Assembly: GCA_001303025.1 (NCBI GenBank)
Contig: LJNK01000006.1
Span: 1 to 64,000, forward strand
Source: Deltaproteobacteria bacterium SG8_13
GTDB lineage: Bacteria > Desulfobacterota > Desulfobacteria > Desulfobacterales > SG8-13
Reading direction: 5' to 3'
DNA: 64,000 bases
Shown here: positions 52,973 to 62,812 of the stretch, piece by piece
Numbering within the stretch: the stretch's first letter is position 1
Layout: each line of letters starts with the position of its first letter
Made by a program: the position numbers and the translations under genes
Notes under the pieces: model-generated
What the model was told of the DNA's origin: nothing
The model's input: only the letters and a program-made list of their open reading frames with translations
Database searches by the model: none

Positions 52973-53103
52973 TTGCGCAGTTCCAGTGATTTGGCTATCT
53001 AGAAGGATTCATCCGCAGCGCAGGGATGGCTTTTCCGCAGTTGGCGGAGGCAAATCGCCGGCCGTTCGCCGTGCGCGACGACAACAACCCCTGGGAGAAC
53101 GAG

Positions 53104-53583
53104 ATGTCGACAGGTGAAGAGAAACCAACTGGCTCGATCATCATCGGCTGCGATCATGCCGCTTACGGGCTGAAGGAAAAAATCAAAGAGGTGCTGGCGG
53201 CCGTCGGCTTTACCGTTGAGGATGTCGGCGCGTTCGGTGAAGCTTCCGTCGACTATCCGGATTTCGGAAAGAAGGTGGCATCCGGGGTATCGCGCGGTGA
53301 TTTCGATCGAGGGATCCTGATATGCGGAACCGGTATCGGTATGTCGATGGTTGCCAACAAGTACAAAAACGTGCGCGCCGCGCTCTGTGCCGAGCCGTTT
53401 TCCGCTTCGATGAGCCGGCGTCACAATGATGCCAATATCCTGGTTTTGGGCAGCCGGGTAACCGGCGAGGCTTTGGCGCTGAACATCGTAGACACCTGGT
53501 TGCATACGCCGTTCGAAGGTGGAAGGCACCAGGTGCGGCTGGATAAGTTCAGCCACCTCGGCAAGTGCGCCGAGGACAAATGA
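53104..53583 (+). CDS. rpiB: ribose-5-phosphate isomerase B
   Basis: A 159-residue RpiB. It has [14 protein letters not shown] (the CDHA motif) at residue 12 and the catalytic cysteine loop [17 protein letters not shown] (about residue 73). [15 protein letters not shown] completes the phosphate-binding region. It interconverts ribose-5-phosphate and ribulose-5-phosphate. The ATG at 53104 is preceded by GGGAG. glyA follows 16 bases on. Confidence 0.95.
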   Translation: MSTGEEKPTGSIIIGCDHAAYGLKEKIKEVLAAVGFTVEDVGAFGEASVDYPDFGKKVASGVSRGDFDRGILICGTGIGMSMVANKYKNVRAALCAEPFSASMSRRHNDANILVLGSRVTGEALALNIVDTWLHTPFEGGRHQVRLDKFSHLGKCAEDK

Positions 53584-53599
53584 CCGATCGGGGAAAAAC

Positions 53600-54853
53600 T
53601 TGGATTTTTCGTTTATAGAGAAAATCGATCCGGATATGGCCCGTACGGTGGCCAAGGAGCTGAAACGGCAGCGCGAAACCCTGGAGTTGATTGCATCCGA
53701 AAACTTTACCAGTTCTGCGGTCATGCTGGTTCAGGGCAGCGTGTTGACCAATAAATACGCAGAAGGGTACCCGGACAAGCGATATTACGGCGGCTGCGAG
53801 TTCGTGGACATTGCCGAAAAGCTTGCGGTTGACCGGGCTAAGGAGTTGTTTAACGCTGCGTACGCCAACGTTCAGCCGCATTCCGGATCCCAGGCGAACA
53901 TGGCCATCTATTTTGCCCTTTTGAATCCGGGTGACACCGTGCTGGGGATGGATTTGGCCCACGGAGGTCACCTGACGCACGGCAGTCCCGCGAGCTTTTC
54001 CGGCAGGCTCTTTGATTTCAAACCTTACGGCGTAGACAAGCAGAGCGGACGGATCGACTACGGAGCAGTGGCCGAACTGGCAGAGCAGCACCGGCCGAAG
54101 ATGATCGTTGCGGGCGCCAGTGCATATCCGCGGATGATCGATTTTGAGCAGTTCGCTCAAATCGCCCGGTCGGTGAAAGCCTACCTGATGGTGGATATGG
54201 CCCACATTGCGGGGCTGGTGGCCGCCGGCCTCCATTCTTCGCCCATACCGCTGGCCGACGTGGTGGCTTCCACCACCCATAAAACCCTTCGCGGTCCGCG
54301 CGGCGGCCTGATCCTGGCACAGGCGGATTACAGCGAGCGCCTGAACAAGCAGATCTTCCCGGGAATACAGGGTGGGCCGTTGATGCACGTGATCGCTGCC
54401 AAGGCGGTGGCATTCAAAGAAGCCCTGCAGCCGGCATTTCAGAAGTATCAGATGCACGTGGTCAGAAATGCCCGAATCCTGGCCGCGGGGCTGCAAAGCG
54501 AGGGGATTGAGTTGGTTTCCGGCGGCACGGACAATCATATGATGCTGCTGGATCTGAGAAATCTGGCCATTACCGGCAAGGAAGCGGAAGAGGCGCTGGG
54601 GCGTGCCGGCATTACGGTGAACAAAAATGCGATTCCGTTCGATCCGCAAAGCCCGTTTATCACCAGTGGTATTCGTATCGGAACCCCGGCGGTCACCACC
54701 CGTGGGATGAAAGAACCCGAGATGATGTTGATTGCCGGGTTGATCGCCACGGCACTGAAAAAGCGAAATGATGAAAAAGTGATCGCAGGCATTCGTGACC
54801 AAGCTGCCGAGTTGTGTCGAAATTTTCCACTTTACGATGAACTGGGCCTGTAA
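53600..54853 (+). CDS. glyA: serine hydroxymethyltransferase
   Basis: A 417-residue PLP enzyme making glycine and methylene-tetrahydrofolate from serine. Landmarks are [14 protein letters not shown] (about residue 30), [37 protein letters not shown]-type [12 protein letters not shown] and the PLP lysine in [13 protein letters not shown] (about residue 228). The start is likely the TTG at 53600 ([12 protein letters not shown]) with GGGGA at five bases; ATG 53638 would cut into the family N-terminus. It links with serA (28 kb) in one-carbon metabolism. Confidence 0.95.
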   Translation: MDFSFIEKIDPDMARTVAKELKRQRETLELIASENFTSSAVMLVQGSVLTNKYAEGYPDKRYYGGCEFVDIAEKLAVDRAKELFNAAYANVQPHSGSQANMAIYFALLNPGDTVLGMDLAHGGHLTHGSPASFSGRLFDFKPYGVDKQSGRIDYGAVAELAEQHRPKMIVAGASAYPRMIDFEQFAQIARSVKAYLMVDMAHIAGLVAAGLHSSPIPLADVVASTTHKTLRGPRGGLILAQADYSERLNKQIFPGIQGGPLMHVIAAKAVAFKEALQPAFQKYQMHVVRNARILAAGLQSEGIELVSGGTDNHMMLLDLRNLAITGKEAEEALGRAGITVNKNAIPFDPQSPFITSGIRIGTPAVTTRGMKEPEMMLIAGLIATALKKRNDEKVIAGIRDQAAELCRNFPLYDELGL

Positions 54854-55036
54854 ATTCTGTAACCGAGGCGCGGGGAGAGGTGAAAATTGATGCGTACAGA
54901 AGGCATGCTGTTCTGTCCTTCGTTCCGGGTTTTTCGCCACGGTTTTGCGTCGTTTCACGGCGCGCGGGGCTTCAGATTTTGCAAGCAGCCATCCACCGTA
55001 TCCGCGCCAAACACCGCCTGGGGGATGTAACGCCAC

Positions 55037-55516
55037 ATGTCGCGAAAAGAAAAGCGCCCCTCTTGGGAAGCCTATTTTATGAATATCACCGAGCTGGTAG
55101 CCCAGCGGTCCACCTGCACCCGGCGTGCGGTAGGGTCCATCGTTGTAAAAGATAAACGGATTTTATCGACGGGATACAATGGGGCACCGTCGGGAGTCCG
55201 GCACTGCTTGGATGTCGGCTGCCTCAGGGAAAGCCTGAACATTCCGTCCGGGGAGCGGCATGAGTTGTGCAGGGGCATTCATGCCGAACAGAACGCCATT
55301 ATTCAGGCGGCATATCACGGGGTGTCCGTTAAGGATGCCACCCTGTTCTGCACGAATCTGCCGTGCTCAATCTGTGCCAAAATGATCATCAATGCCGGCA
55401 TCAAAACCATTTACTACAAATCGGGTTATGCGGACCAGATGTCCAGCGAGATGTTCCAGGAGGCAGGGGTCACCGTTATCCAGTATGAGAGCCGAACCGA
55501 GGGAGGAGACACATGA
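55037..55516 (+). CDS. deoxycytidylate deaminase-type cytidine deaminase (ComEB-like)
   Basis: A 159-residue zinc-dependent deaminase. The zinc-binding and catalytic motif is [13 protein letters not shown] (about residue 80) with [15 protein letters not shown]. The length, the [21 protein letters not shown]-terminus and [12 protein letters not shown] fit dCMP deaminase, which makes dUMP for thymidylate synthesis. It overlaps nrdR by four bases (ATGA), linking deoxynucleotide supply with ribonucleotide-reductase control. Confidence 0.92.
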   Translation: MSRKEKRPSWEAYFMNITELVAQRSTCTRRAVGSIVVKDKRILSTGYNGAPSGVRHCLDVGCLRESLNIPSGERHELCRGIHAEQNAIIQAAYHGVSVKDATLFCTNLPCSICAKMIINAGIKTIYYKSGYADQMSSEMFQEAGVTVIQYESRTEGGDT

Positions 55517-55968
55517 AGTGCCCGTTTTGTACTGAGATCGACAACAAGGTCATCGACTCCAGGTTGAGCAAGGACGGCAACGTGATCCGGCGCCGCAGGG
55601 AATGCCTGGTGTGTTCCCGCAGGTTCACAACCTACGAACACATTGAAGAAATCCCGATCATGATTATAAAGAAAGATGGGCGCCGTGAGGTGTTTTCCCG
55701 GGATAAACTGAGGGCCGGTCTTCAAAAGGCATGCCAGAAGCGCAGCATCAGTATGAACGTGATTGAGGAATTCGTCGATGAACTCGAACGGGATTTGCGG
55801 GAAACCGGCGAAAAAGAGATTCCTTCTAACATTCTGGGAGAAAGAGTGATGGCCAAACTACACGATATCGATGACGTCGCCTACGTCCGATTCGCATCGG
55901 TTTATCGTGAATTCAAGGATGTCAATGATTTCGTGTCCGAGCTAAAGAGCCTGCTGAGCAAGCAGTAG
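55513..55968 (+). CDS. nrdR: transcriptional repressor NrdR
   Basis: A 151-residue regulator of ribonucleotide reductase genes. The N-terminal zinc ribbon has CPFC and CLVC separated by 28 residues, followed by [13 protein letters not shown], and an ATP-cone domain from about residue 48 ([20 protein letters not shown]). It senses dATP/ATP and binds NrdR boxes. The start overlaps the preceding deaminase gene, and ribD begins 19 bases after its stop. Confidence 0.97.
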   Translation: MKCPFCTEIDNKVIDSRLSKDGNVIRRRRECLVCSRRFTTYEHIEEIPIMIIKKDGRREVFSRDKLRAGLQKACQKRSISMNVIEEFVDELERDLRETGEKEIPSNILGERVMAKLHDIDDVAYVRFASVYREFKDVNDFVSELKSLLSKQ

Positions 55969-55987
55969 TTCGACAGATGCCAAACCG

Positions 55988-57091
55988 ATGGATGATGATG
56001 TCTTCATGAACCGCGCCCTGGAGCTGGCCAGCAGGGGGCAAGGCAGTGCATCTCCGAATCCGATGGTGGGTGCCGTGGTCGTCAATGCCGGCCGTATCGT
56101 CGGTGAAGGGTACCATGAGGCAGCCGGCCGTGCGCACGCCGAGGTGAACGCCATCGATGCCGCCGGAAGCGCAGCTGCCGGTGGCACACTCTATGTTACG
56201 CTGGAGCCGTGCAATCATGCGGGACGGACCCCACCGTGTACGGAAAAAATCCTGGCGGCGGGGATCCGGCGAGTGGTTGTTGCCATGGCCGATCCGAATC
56301 CCCACGTTAGGGGCGGCGGCATGGACTTACTCCGGAAGCAAGGCGTTGAGATTGCCGCCGGAGTTCAGGAAAGCCGGGCCCGCAGGCTCAACGAAGCTTT
56401 TATCAAATATATAACGACCGGTGTTCCCTTCGTTGTCGTCAAGTGTGCGGCCACTCTTGACGGGTGGATCGCCACCCGCAGCGGAGATTCAAAATGGGTT
56501 TCCGGGGAGCGGTCCCGTGACTACGTGCACCGGCTGCGACACGCAATGGATGCCATTTTGGTGGGGATCGAAACGGTTGAAAGAGACGATCCGCAGCTAA
56601 CCGTGCGGCTTAACGACGTCGAAGGTATTCATCCCCGCAGAATCATACTCGATACGCACTTGAGGATTTCGGATCACTCGCGGGTACTGCGCAGCGAAGA
56701 CGGCGGAGATACCATCGTTGTAACCGGCCCGTCCGTGGATAACGAGCGGATAAAAAAAGTTGCCGGACGTGGCGTTCGGGTGCTGCCTGCACCAGTGAAG
56801 AACGACCGTATCGACATGCACGCTCTGATGCCGCTGCTCGGGCGCATGCAGATCACCAGCTTGTTGATCGAAGGCGGAGGAGCGGTCATATCCTCGGCCC
56901 TGCAAGACCGGGTTGCAGACAAAGTGCTGTTTTTCTATGCTCCCAAGATACTCGGCGGAGACGACGGCGTTCCCATTTGCCGGGGATCCGGCCCCGATGC
57001 AATGAAAGACTGTATTGCGGTGAAGGATATCGAAGTTCACCGCTTTGACGACGATGTGATGATTGAAGGGTATTTCGAGCCGCAGGCATAG
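55988..57091 (+). CDS. ribD: bifunctional riboflavin deaminase/reductase RibD
   Basis: A 367-residue two-domain enzyme. The N-terminal deaminase has the zinc motif GRAHAEVNAIDAAG and LEPCNHAGRTPPC; the C-terminal reductase has KCAATLDGWIATRSGDSKW and the LLIEGGGAVIS strand. It converts the GTP cyclohydrolase II product through two steps of riboflavin synthesis. It is first in the rib block ribD-ribE-ribBA-ribH. No FMN riboswitch was found upstream. Confidence 0.95.
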   Translation: MDDDVFMNRALELASRGQGSASPNPMVGAVVVNAGRIVGEGYHEAAGRAHAEVNAIDAAGSAAAGGTLYVTLEPCNHAGRTPPCTEKILAAGIRRVVVAMADPNPHVRGGGMDLLRKQGVEIAAGVQESRARRLNEAFIKYITTGVPFVVVKCAATLDGWIATRSGDSKWVSGERSRDYVHRLRHAMDAILVGIETVERDDPQLTVRLNDVEGIHPRRIILDTHLRISDHSRVLRSEDGGDTIVVTGPSVDNERIKKVAGRGVRVLPAPVKNDRIDMHALMPLLGRMQITSLLIEGGGAVISSALQDRVADKVLFFYAPKILGGDDGVPICRGSGPDAMKDCIAVKDIEVHRFDDDVMIEGYFEPQA

Positions 57092-57180
57092 GGCCTGTCA
57101 TGGCGAACCGGAAGCCTGGCGAAGGCTGTTACCCGGTGGGCAAAGGCGATGGCCAAAACCCCGAGTTTGAAACTGTAACC

Positions 57181-57846
57181 ATGTTTACCGGTATTATCGA
57201 AGGTCTTGGCACCATCCACTCGATTCGTTCCTCCGGCCAGGGAAGCAGGCTGGTGATCACGGCCGACTATTTGCTCGAAAATACCCGCATCGGTGACAGC
57301 ATTGCGGTAAACGGTGCCTGCCTGACGGCAGTGGCCGTTTCCGGGAAGCGCTTCGAAGTCGACGTGTCTCGTGAGACGCTCCGGTTGACGACCCTGGGCA
57401 CGGCGAAAACCGGTGAAAGGGTGAACCTGGAAAGGGCCCTGCGCCTTTCAGACCGGATCGACGGCCACCTGGTTGCCGGTCATGTGGACGGTACGGGGCA
57501 GATAAGAGACCGGCAGGCCGCCGGCAACTCGACGGTGGTTGCCATCGGTGTTCCGAAATCGCTATCGCGATACCTGATTCAAAAAGGCTCGGTAGCTGTG
57601 GACGGCATCAGCCTGACGGTCAACGATTGTGACGATGCCGGCTTTACGGTCAGTATTGTCCCGCACACCGGCCGGGTCACCACCATCGGATTCAAGCAGA
57701 TCGGTGCGCCGGTGAACATTGAAACCGACATGATCGGCAAGTATGTTGAGAAATTCATGACCGGTTCCAAAATCGAAACGACCGGCAAAGGGAAAGCCGG
57801 CTCCGGAGTCGACATGGATCTGCTGGCAAAAACCGGATTCCTTTAA
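57181..57846 (+). CDS. ribE: riboflavin synthase (alpha chain)
   Basis: A 221-residue enzyme with two tandem lumazine-binding barrel repeats. The hallmark N-terminus MFTGIIEGLG marks the start at 57181 even though its Shine-Dalgarno site is weak. Each repeat shows a GDSIAVNGACLT / KGSVAVDGISLTV motif, followed by GHVDGTG. It dismutates 6,7-dimethyl-8-ribityllumazine to riboflavin. The gap of about 130 bases to ribBA holds no recognised element. Confidence 0.95.
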   Translation: MFTGIIEGLGTIHSIRSSGQGSRLVITADYLLENTRIGDSIAVNGACLTAVAVSGKRFEVDVSRETLRLTTLGTAKTGERVNLERALRLSDRIDGHLVAGHVDGTGQIRDRQAAGNSTVVAIGVPKSLSRYLIQKGSVAVDGISLTVNDCDDAGFTVSIVPHTGRVTTIGFKQIGAPVNIETDMIGKYVEKFMTGSKIETTGKGKAGSGVDMDLLAKTGFL

Positions 57847-57980
57847 ACGGGGTTTCCCTCCATATGGGGCAATAGCAGGGACTTGGATGAAAGTGTTGGA
57901 TCGATAGAAAAAGGGTTCACCCGTTGTAATATTTCGGATTTGTTGGTGGTAATTTCTAACGCAGGAGCATGTTGTTTGCA

Positions 57981-59207
57981 ATGCCAGTCTTATCGATTGA
58001 TGAAGCCATAGAAGAGATTAAAGCCGGACGCATGGTGATCCTCGTGGACGATGAGAATCGTGAAAACGAGGGAGACCTGTGTATGGCAGCCGAGAAAGTC
58101 ACCGCGGAATCGATTAATTTCATGGCCAAAATGGGGCGGGGTTTAATCTGCCTGGCCATGTCAGCAGAGATGATCGAGCGCCTTGATCTGCCAATGATGG
58201 TAGATCACAACACCTCGCCGTTTCAAACCGGGTTCACCGTTTCCATCGAGGCCCGCTGCGGTGTAACCACAGGAATATCCGCCGCGGATCGTGCCACCAC
58301 GGTTCTTACCGCCGTTGCCGACAACGCCAAGCCGGCCGATCTGGTTCGACCCGGTCACGTCTTTCCCCTCAGGGCCCGCAATGGAGGGGTCATGGTGCGA
58401 GTCGGCCAAACCGAGGGATCCGTGGACCTGGCCCGCATGGCAGGATTCAAGCCGGCCGGCGTAATCTGTGAGATTATGGACGAAGACGGAACCATGGCCC
58501 GCATGCCCGCCCTGGAAAAGTTCAGCCAGGAGCATGGTATCGGCATTTGCACCATTGCCGACCTGGTAGAGTATCGGATGAAAAACGAGTCATTCGTGCA
58601 CCGGTCGGCTGAATCGAATATTCCGACGATGTATGGCGGAGAGTTCAAGATGGTGGCCTTCGAAAACGACGTGGACCATCTGTTGCACATCGCCCTGGTG
58701 AAGGGACGGATCGATGCGGATAAGCCCGTTATGGTCAGGGTTCACTCTGAGTGCATGACGGGAGACATTTTCGGCTCACTGCGCTGCGACTGTGGCGATC
58801 AGCTCCACAAGGCAATGGCCATGATCGATAAGGAAGGCTCCGGAGTGATACTCTACCTCCGCCAGGAAGGTCGCGGGATCGGTCTGGTGAACAAGCTCCG
58901 GGCTTATGAACTGCAGCAGAAACAGGGCCTGGATACGGTGGAAGCCAACCGAAAACTCGGATTTCAGGCGGACATGCGGGATTACGGGTTGGGTGCTCAG
59001 ATGCTGGTAGACCTGGGTGTCAGAAAAATGCGTCTGCTGACCAACAACCCCAAGAAGATGGTGGGTTTGGAAGGCTACGGTTTGACGATCGTGGAACAGA
59101 TACCCATCGAGGTCGAAGCCAATGAGTACAATCGCTGTTACCTGGAGTGCAAGAAGTTGAAAATGGGGCACATGCTGCAGCTCGACGACAAGGTGGGTGC
59201 TTCCTGA
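57981..59207 (+). CDS. ribBA: bifunctional DHBP synthase / GTP cyclohydrolase II
   Basis: A 408-residue fusion. The RibB part (about 1-205) has [15 protein letters not shown] and the acidic metal site, and [15 protein letters not shown]. The RibA part has the zinc cysteines in [17 protein letters not shown] and the catalytic Arg in [12 protein letters not shown], with [12 protein letters not shown] near the C-terminus. It makes both substrates for the first steps of riboflavin synthesis. The start is uncertain: GCAGGAG lies near 57961-57967 and an ATG at 57969 or TTG at 57972 are closer than the chosen ATG 57981, which matches the family N-terminus MPVLSIDEA. Confidence 0.95.
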   Translation: MPVLSIDEAIEEIKAGRMVILVDDENRENEGDLCMAAEKVTAESINFMAKMGRGLICLAMSAEMIERLDLPMMVDHNTSPFQTGFTVSIEARCGVTTGISAADRATTVLTAVADNAKPADLVRPGHVFPLRARNGGVMVRVGQTEGSVDLARMAGFKPAGVICEIMDEDGTMARMPALEKFSQEHGIGICTIADLVEYRMKNESFVHRSAESNIPTMYGGEFKMVAFENDVDHLLHIALVKGRIDADKPVMVRVHSECMTGDIFGSLRCDCGDQLHKAMAMIDKEGSGVILYLRQEGRGIGLVNKLRAYELQQKQGLDTVEANRKLGFQADMRDYGLGAQMLVDLGVRKMRLLTNNPKKMVGLEGYGLTIVEQIPIEVEANEYNRCYLECKKLKMGHMLQLDDKVGAS

Positions 59208-59266
59208 CAATCGGATCGATGCACGTGGCAGCGTTTTCCAGAAATCCAATGGCGGAAGGACAGGGT

Positions 59267-59743
59267 ATGACAAATATCATCGAAGGGCAACTCATCGGCC
59301 AAGGCAAGCGGTTCGGCATCGTGGTCAGCCGCTTCAACGATTTTATTTCCGAAAAACTGGTGGGTGGTGCGCTCGATGCGCTCACAAGAACAGGCACCCG
59401 CAGGGAGGAAATCGACATCCTCAAGGTGCCGGGCGCCTTTGAAATTCCGCTGGCGGCGCAGCTGCTGGCCCGCACCGGCAAATACCACGCGGTGATATGC
59501 CTTGGTGCGGTGATTCGCGGCGCCACCCCGCATTTCGATTATGTCAGCGCCGAAGTCAGCAAAGGTATTGCCCAGGTGAGCCTTGAAACCGCGGTTCCGG
59601 TTATATTCGGGATTTTGACCACCGATACGGTCGAACAGGCGATCGAACGGGCCGGTACCAAATCCGGCAACAAGGGATGGAGTGCTGCAATGGCAGCCGT
59701 GGAAATGGCCAATTTGATGGAAGCCGTGTCTCAATCGTCATAA
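59267..59743 (+). CDS. ribH: 6,7-dimethyl-8-ribityllumazine synthase
   Basis: A 158-residue lumazine synthase. Substrate-site motifs are [45 protein letters not shown] (with the catalytic His) and [24 protein letters not shown] lies seven bases before the ATG at 59267. The stop overlaps the nusB start (TAATG). It completes the rib block. Confidence 0.96.
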   Translation: MTNIIEGQLIGQGKRFGIVVSRFNDFISEKLVGGALDALTRTGTRREEIDILKVPGAFEIPLAAQLLARTGKYHAVICLGAVIRGATPHFDYVSAEVSKGIAQVSLETAVPVIFGILTTDTVEQAIERAGTKSGNKGWSAAMAAVEMANLMEAVSQSS

Positions 59744-60195
59744 TGGGTAGTCGACGCAACGCCAGAGAACTCGCCCTGCAGGCGCTGTTTTCCATGGATA
59801 TGAACCGGGACTTCTCCGGAGAGATGCTGGAGCGTTTCTGCGAACATTTTCGGCCAGCGGTAAGCATCGGTCCTTTTTTTATGCAACTGGTCACCGGTGT
59901 GCTCAGGCTCTTGCCCCGCATCGATGCGTTAATCGAGCAGCACTCCCAGCACTGGAAGCTAGACCGCATGTCCTGCGTGGATCGCAATATCATGCGGATT
60001 GCGGTTTTTGAAATTTTGAGCTGTGAAGACATCCCGCCCAAAGTCTCCATTAACGAATCGATCGATATTGCCAAGAAATACGGCACGGAGGATTCCGGAG
60101 CCTTTATCAACGGTATCATCGACTCGATTCGAATCGCATTTGAAAATGGGGAGATTTCCTGGGAGCAGAGCGGGCAGATTCACGAAAACGTATAA
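59743..60195 (+). CDS. nusB: transcription antitermination factor NusB
   Basis: A 150-residue all-helical protein. It begins GSRRNARELALQALFSMDMN, the conserved N-terminal helix, and has ISCEDIP-type FEILSCEDIPPKVSINESID and KYGTEDSGAFINGIID in the C-terminal half. It binds boxA RNA with NusE/S10 in rRNA antitermination. The overlap with ribH (shared A of TAATG) gives translational coupling, a frequent ribH-nusB arrangement. Confidence 0.95.
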   Translation: MGSRRNARELALQALFSMDMNRDFSGEMLERFCEHFRPAVSIGPFFMQLVTGVLRLLPRIDALIEQHSQHWKLDRMSCVDRNIMRIAVFEILSCEDIPPKVSINESIDIAKKYGTEDSGAFINGIIDSIRIAFENGEISWEQSGQIHENV

Positions 60196-60231
60196 CGCAT
60201 ATACCGATTCACTCGGATAGACAGGGAGGTC

Positions 60232-60870
60232 GTGTTGCTCATCAAATCGATGGCGGTCGGTCCGATTCAAGCCAATTGCTACATTCTAGGCTGTGAGGAA
60301 ACTCTGGAAGCGGTGGTGATAGACCCGGGCGGTGAAGCCGATCGGATTCTGCATGCGCTGGCGGAATCCAAATTAACCCTGAAGTACATTCTCAACACGC
60401 ACGGTCATTTCGACCATGTGGCGGCGAACCGGCGCATGAAAGAGGCCACCGCTGCTCAGATTCTGATCCACGCCCTCGATGCCCCCATGCTTGACAACCT
60501 GGCAAGCAGTGCGGCCACGTGGGGACTTTCTGCAGAGAATTCACCGCAACCGGATCGATTGCTGGCCGATGGTGAAACCGTCACTTTCGGCACGGTTTCC
60601 CTGAGCGTGATTCACACACCCGGGCATACCCCAGGTGGTGTTTCCTTTCATACCGACAGCATCGTGTTTGTGGGCGATACCCTGTTTGCCGGTTCCGTGG
60701 GGCGGACAGACTTTCCGGGCGGGGATGCAGCCACGCTCAAAAACAGCATTCAGCAAAAGATCTTCATTCTCGGGGATGCCGTTGAGGTCTACCCCGGTCA
60801 TATGGGGACAACGAGCATCGGCCAAGAGCGCCGGCATAATCCCTTCGTCGGCGAGCGCGGCATTCTCTGA
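60232..60870 (+). CDS. metallo-beta-lactamase-fold hydrolase (glyoxalase II-like)
   Basis: A 212-residue MBL-fold enzyme. The metal site is NTHGHFDHVAA (HxHxDH) near residue 56, with HTPGHTPGGV, the FVGDTLFAGSVGRTD aspartate and the final GHMGTTS His. This is the YcbL/glyoxalase-II-like short type; the substrate could be a glutathione- or CoA-thioester, not determined. The GTG at 60232 or TTG 60235 follow AGGGAGGT. It lies 36 bases after nusB. Confidence 0.9.
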   Translation: MLLIKSMAVGPIQANCYILGCEETLEAVVIDPGGEADRILHALAESKLTLKYILNTHGHFDHVAANRRMKEATAAQILIHALDAPMLDNLASSAATWGLSAENSPQPDRLLADGETVTFGTVSLSVIHTPGHTPGGVSFHTDSIVFVGDTLFAGSVGRTDFPGGDAATLKNSIQQKIFILGDAVEVYPGHMGTTSIGQERRHNPFVGERGIL

Positions 60871-61014
60871 CTTGCATGGCCCTTTTCCCCCACTGACCTC
60901 CGGCCTGGCGGAATCCGTCCCCGGTTTGCGCTAGCGACGCTCCACCTCTCCGGCAAGACACCCATTGGATTCAGGGCGCCCGGGTATTGGGCATTGGGCA
61001 GCCGGGAGCCACTG

Positions 61015-61449
61015 CTAGAAGGCTCCGAGTTGGCACGGCTTAATCTTGATCCCCAGCGCCTCGCAAGCACTGCTTACCGCCATTTTCCGCAGTTGCAGCC
61101 GGTCGGCAATTTCCCACGCCGACGCGCACGGCAGGCGGCTGTCCTCCAGTGATTTCTGCAGGGCGTTCGTCAGCGCCTCGTCAACGGTTTCTGCGCTGCG
61201 GACGATTTTCTTCTCGGGAGTGTAACCGAACAGCCCGAGCTGGCATTTCACCAGGCGGTAATTCATGAGGTCCGCTGTTTGGCCCACTGCTGCAGGAGAA
61301 CTATCGAGTCTTTTTGCGATGTCAAATGCAACGGCACAGGGTAGTTCGCCCTTTTGACACCGCTCCCGAAGCTGTTTTTCAATCGCCGGATCCGGCTGTA
61401 AACCGGGTCGGTGCTTGGTGGAAAATCCGGTTGTCTTTTCTTTGCTCAT
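61015..61449 (-). CDS. uncharacterised protein with two tandem CQLGxFG repeats
   Basis: A 144-residue soluble protein with an internal duplication. Both halves read LPCAxAxxIAxRL, about 20 residues with a helix-turn-helix-like pattern, then a K-x-CQLGxF ending (VKCQLGLFGY near residue 74, KPCQLGAF at the C-terminus). The N-terminus is basic (MSKEKTTGFSTKHRPG). The spaced cysteines could bind metal. I recognise no function; similar CQLGxFG-type proteins seem to occur in other anaerobes. It is transcribed away from ispG. Confidence 0.75.
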   Translation of the reverse strand: MSKEKTTGFSTKHRPGLQPDPAIEKQLRERCQKGELPCAVAFDIAKRLDSSPAAVGQTADLMNYRLVKCQLGLFGYTPEKKIVRSAETVDEALTNALQKSLEDSRLPCASAWEIADRLQLRKMAVSSACEALGIKIKPCQLGAF

Positions 61450-61672
61450 GTGTTTGCTTCCTTTCTCTTTCTTTTGCCATTGAACCGCTTAGCCTTATAA
61501 TTCAATCTGCATCGGATATCAACCTGCTTACCGGTCGCATGTGCGCACCGGATCCGGACTGCGTAATGGAAGCTTTCATATGCCTTGAACAATTGCCGGC
61601 GGTTTGTTAGTTTACCAATGGTCCCTGCCCGCTGCAGACAGCAGGGGAACCAGAGAGAAGGATCGCTGCCAT

Positions 61673-62812
61673 ATGCCGCTGTCAATCAATCGAAAAAAAA
61701 CGCGCCAGATCAGGGTGGGGGGTGTTCCCATCGGCGGCGATGCCCCGATCGCCGTACAATCGATGACCAACACAGCGACCCGAGACGTGAAGGCCACCGT
61801 AGAGCAGATCCGGCGCCTGGAAGCGGCCGGATGTGAAATCATACGGGTGGCGGTTCCGGGCGAGGAAGACGCAGCCGCGATAGCGAAGATCAAAAAAGAA
61901 ATCTCGATCCCACTGATCGCAGACATCCATTTCGATTATCGGCTGGCGGTGGCTTCCGCCCGCAGCGGTGCCGATGGGCTGCGCATCAATCCCGGCAATA
62001 TCGGCAGCCAGAAAAAGGTCAAAGCCGTAGTGGACTGCGCCCGGGAGCTGGGCATCTGCATTCGAATCGGTGTCAACTCCGGGTCACTGGAAAAAGATAT
62101 TTTGAAAAAACACGGCGGTGCCACTGCCGAAGGCATGGTGGAAAGCGCCCTGCGCCATATCAATGGCATCCAGGATTTGGGTTTCGACCAGCTCAAAATC
62201 TCCATTAAGGCATCCGATGTTGCCCGCACGGTCCAGGCATACCGCATGCTGTCCGATCTTACGGATTTTCCACTGCACGTCGGTGTCACCGAGGCGGGCG
62301 GACTTTATTCGGGTATCGTCAAATCTTCACTGGGTATCGGCATGCTGCTGGCCGAGGGTATCGGCGACACGGTCCGCGTCTCTCTTACCCGCGATCCGGT
62401 GGAGGAGGTGCGGGTGGGCTTTGAAATTCTAAGAGGTCTTGGTATTCGCAGCCACGGTCCTGAAATCATATCCTGTCCAACGTGCGGACGCTGCAATATA
62501 GAACTTTTTGACATCGCCGATCGGGTTGAGAGAGCGATACTGGTCAAATCGGCACCCGTCAAGCTCGCTATCATGGGCTGTGTGGTGAACGGCCCCGGAG
62601 AAGCGCGGGAAGCGGACATCGGTATTGCCGGCGGCGATGGGGTGGGGATCTTGTTCAAAAAAGGCGAAGTGGTGAAAAAATTCCCGGAAGATCAGCTGGC
62701 CGATGTGCTGCTGGAGGAGTTGGAGCACCTCGAATTGGAGTGGAAATCAAAGCAGCCGACACAGAAGAATGAAAAACACGAGGGAGAAAATGGGCAAACA
62801 GAAACAGGCTAA
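61673..62812 (+). CDS. ispG: 4-hydroxy-3-methylbut-2-enyl diphosphate synthase
   Basis: A 379-residue short-form IspG (GcpE) of the MEP isoprenoid pathway. The TIM-barrel shows VQSMTNTATRDV and LRINPGNIG. The [4Fe-4S]-cluster cysteines are in ISCPTCGRCNIELF and IMGCVVNGPGEARE, the conserved C-x2-C and C-x6-E parts. The start at 61673 was chosen because SINRKKTRQIRVGGVPIGG is the usual N-terminus. The long tail after residue 355 is charged. Its 3' end overlaps the proS start by 23 bases, so translation is coupled. Confidence 0.95.
   Translation: MPLSINRKKTRQIRVGGVPIGGDAPIAVQSMTNTATRDVKATVEQIRRLEAAGCEIIRVAVPGEEDAAAIAKIKKEISIPLIADIHFDYRLAVASARSGADGLRINPGNIGSQKKVKAVVDCARELGICIRIGVNSGSLEKDILKKHGGATAEGMVESALRHINGIQDLGFDQLKISIKASDVARTVQAYRMLSDLTDFPLHVGVTEAGGLYSGIVKSSLGIGMLLAEGIGDTVRVSLTRDPVEEVRVGFEILRGLGIRSHGPEIISCPTCGRCNIELFDIADRVERAILVKSAPVKLAIMGCVVNGPGEAREADIGIAGGDGVGILFKKGEVVKKFPEDQLADVLLEELEHLELEWKSKQPTQKNEKHEGENGQTETG

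Noticed and set aside
54880-55155. 91-codon frame between glyA and the deaminase
   Set aside because: It overlaps the start of the deaminase gene in another frame and has no recognisable features.
57847-57980. Possible FMN riboswitch before ribBA
   Set aside because: The conserved RFN core sequences are not present, and no matching structure was seen in the gap.
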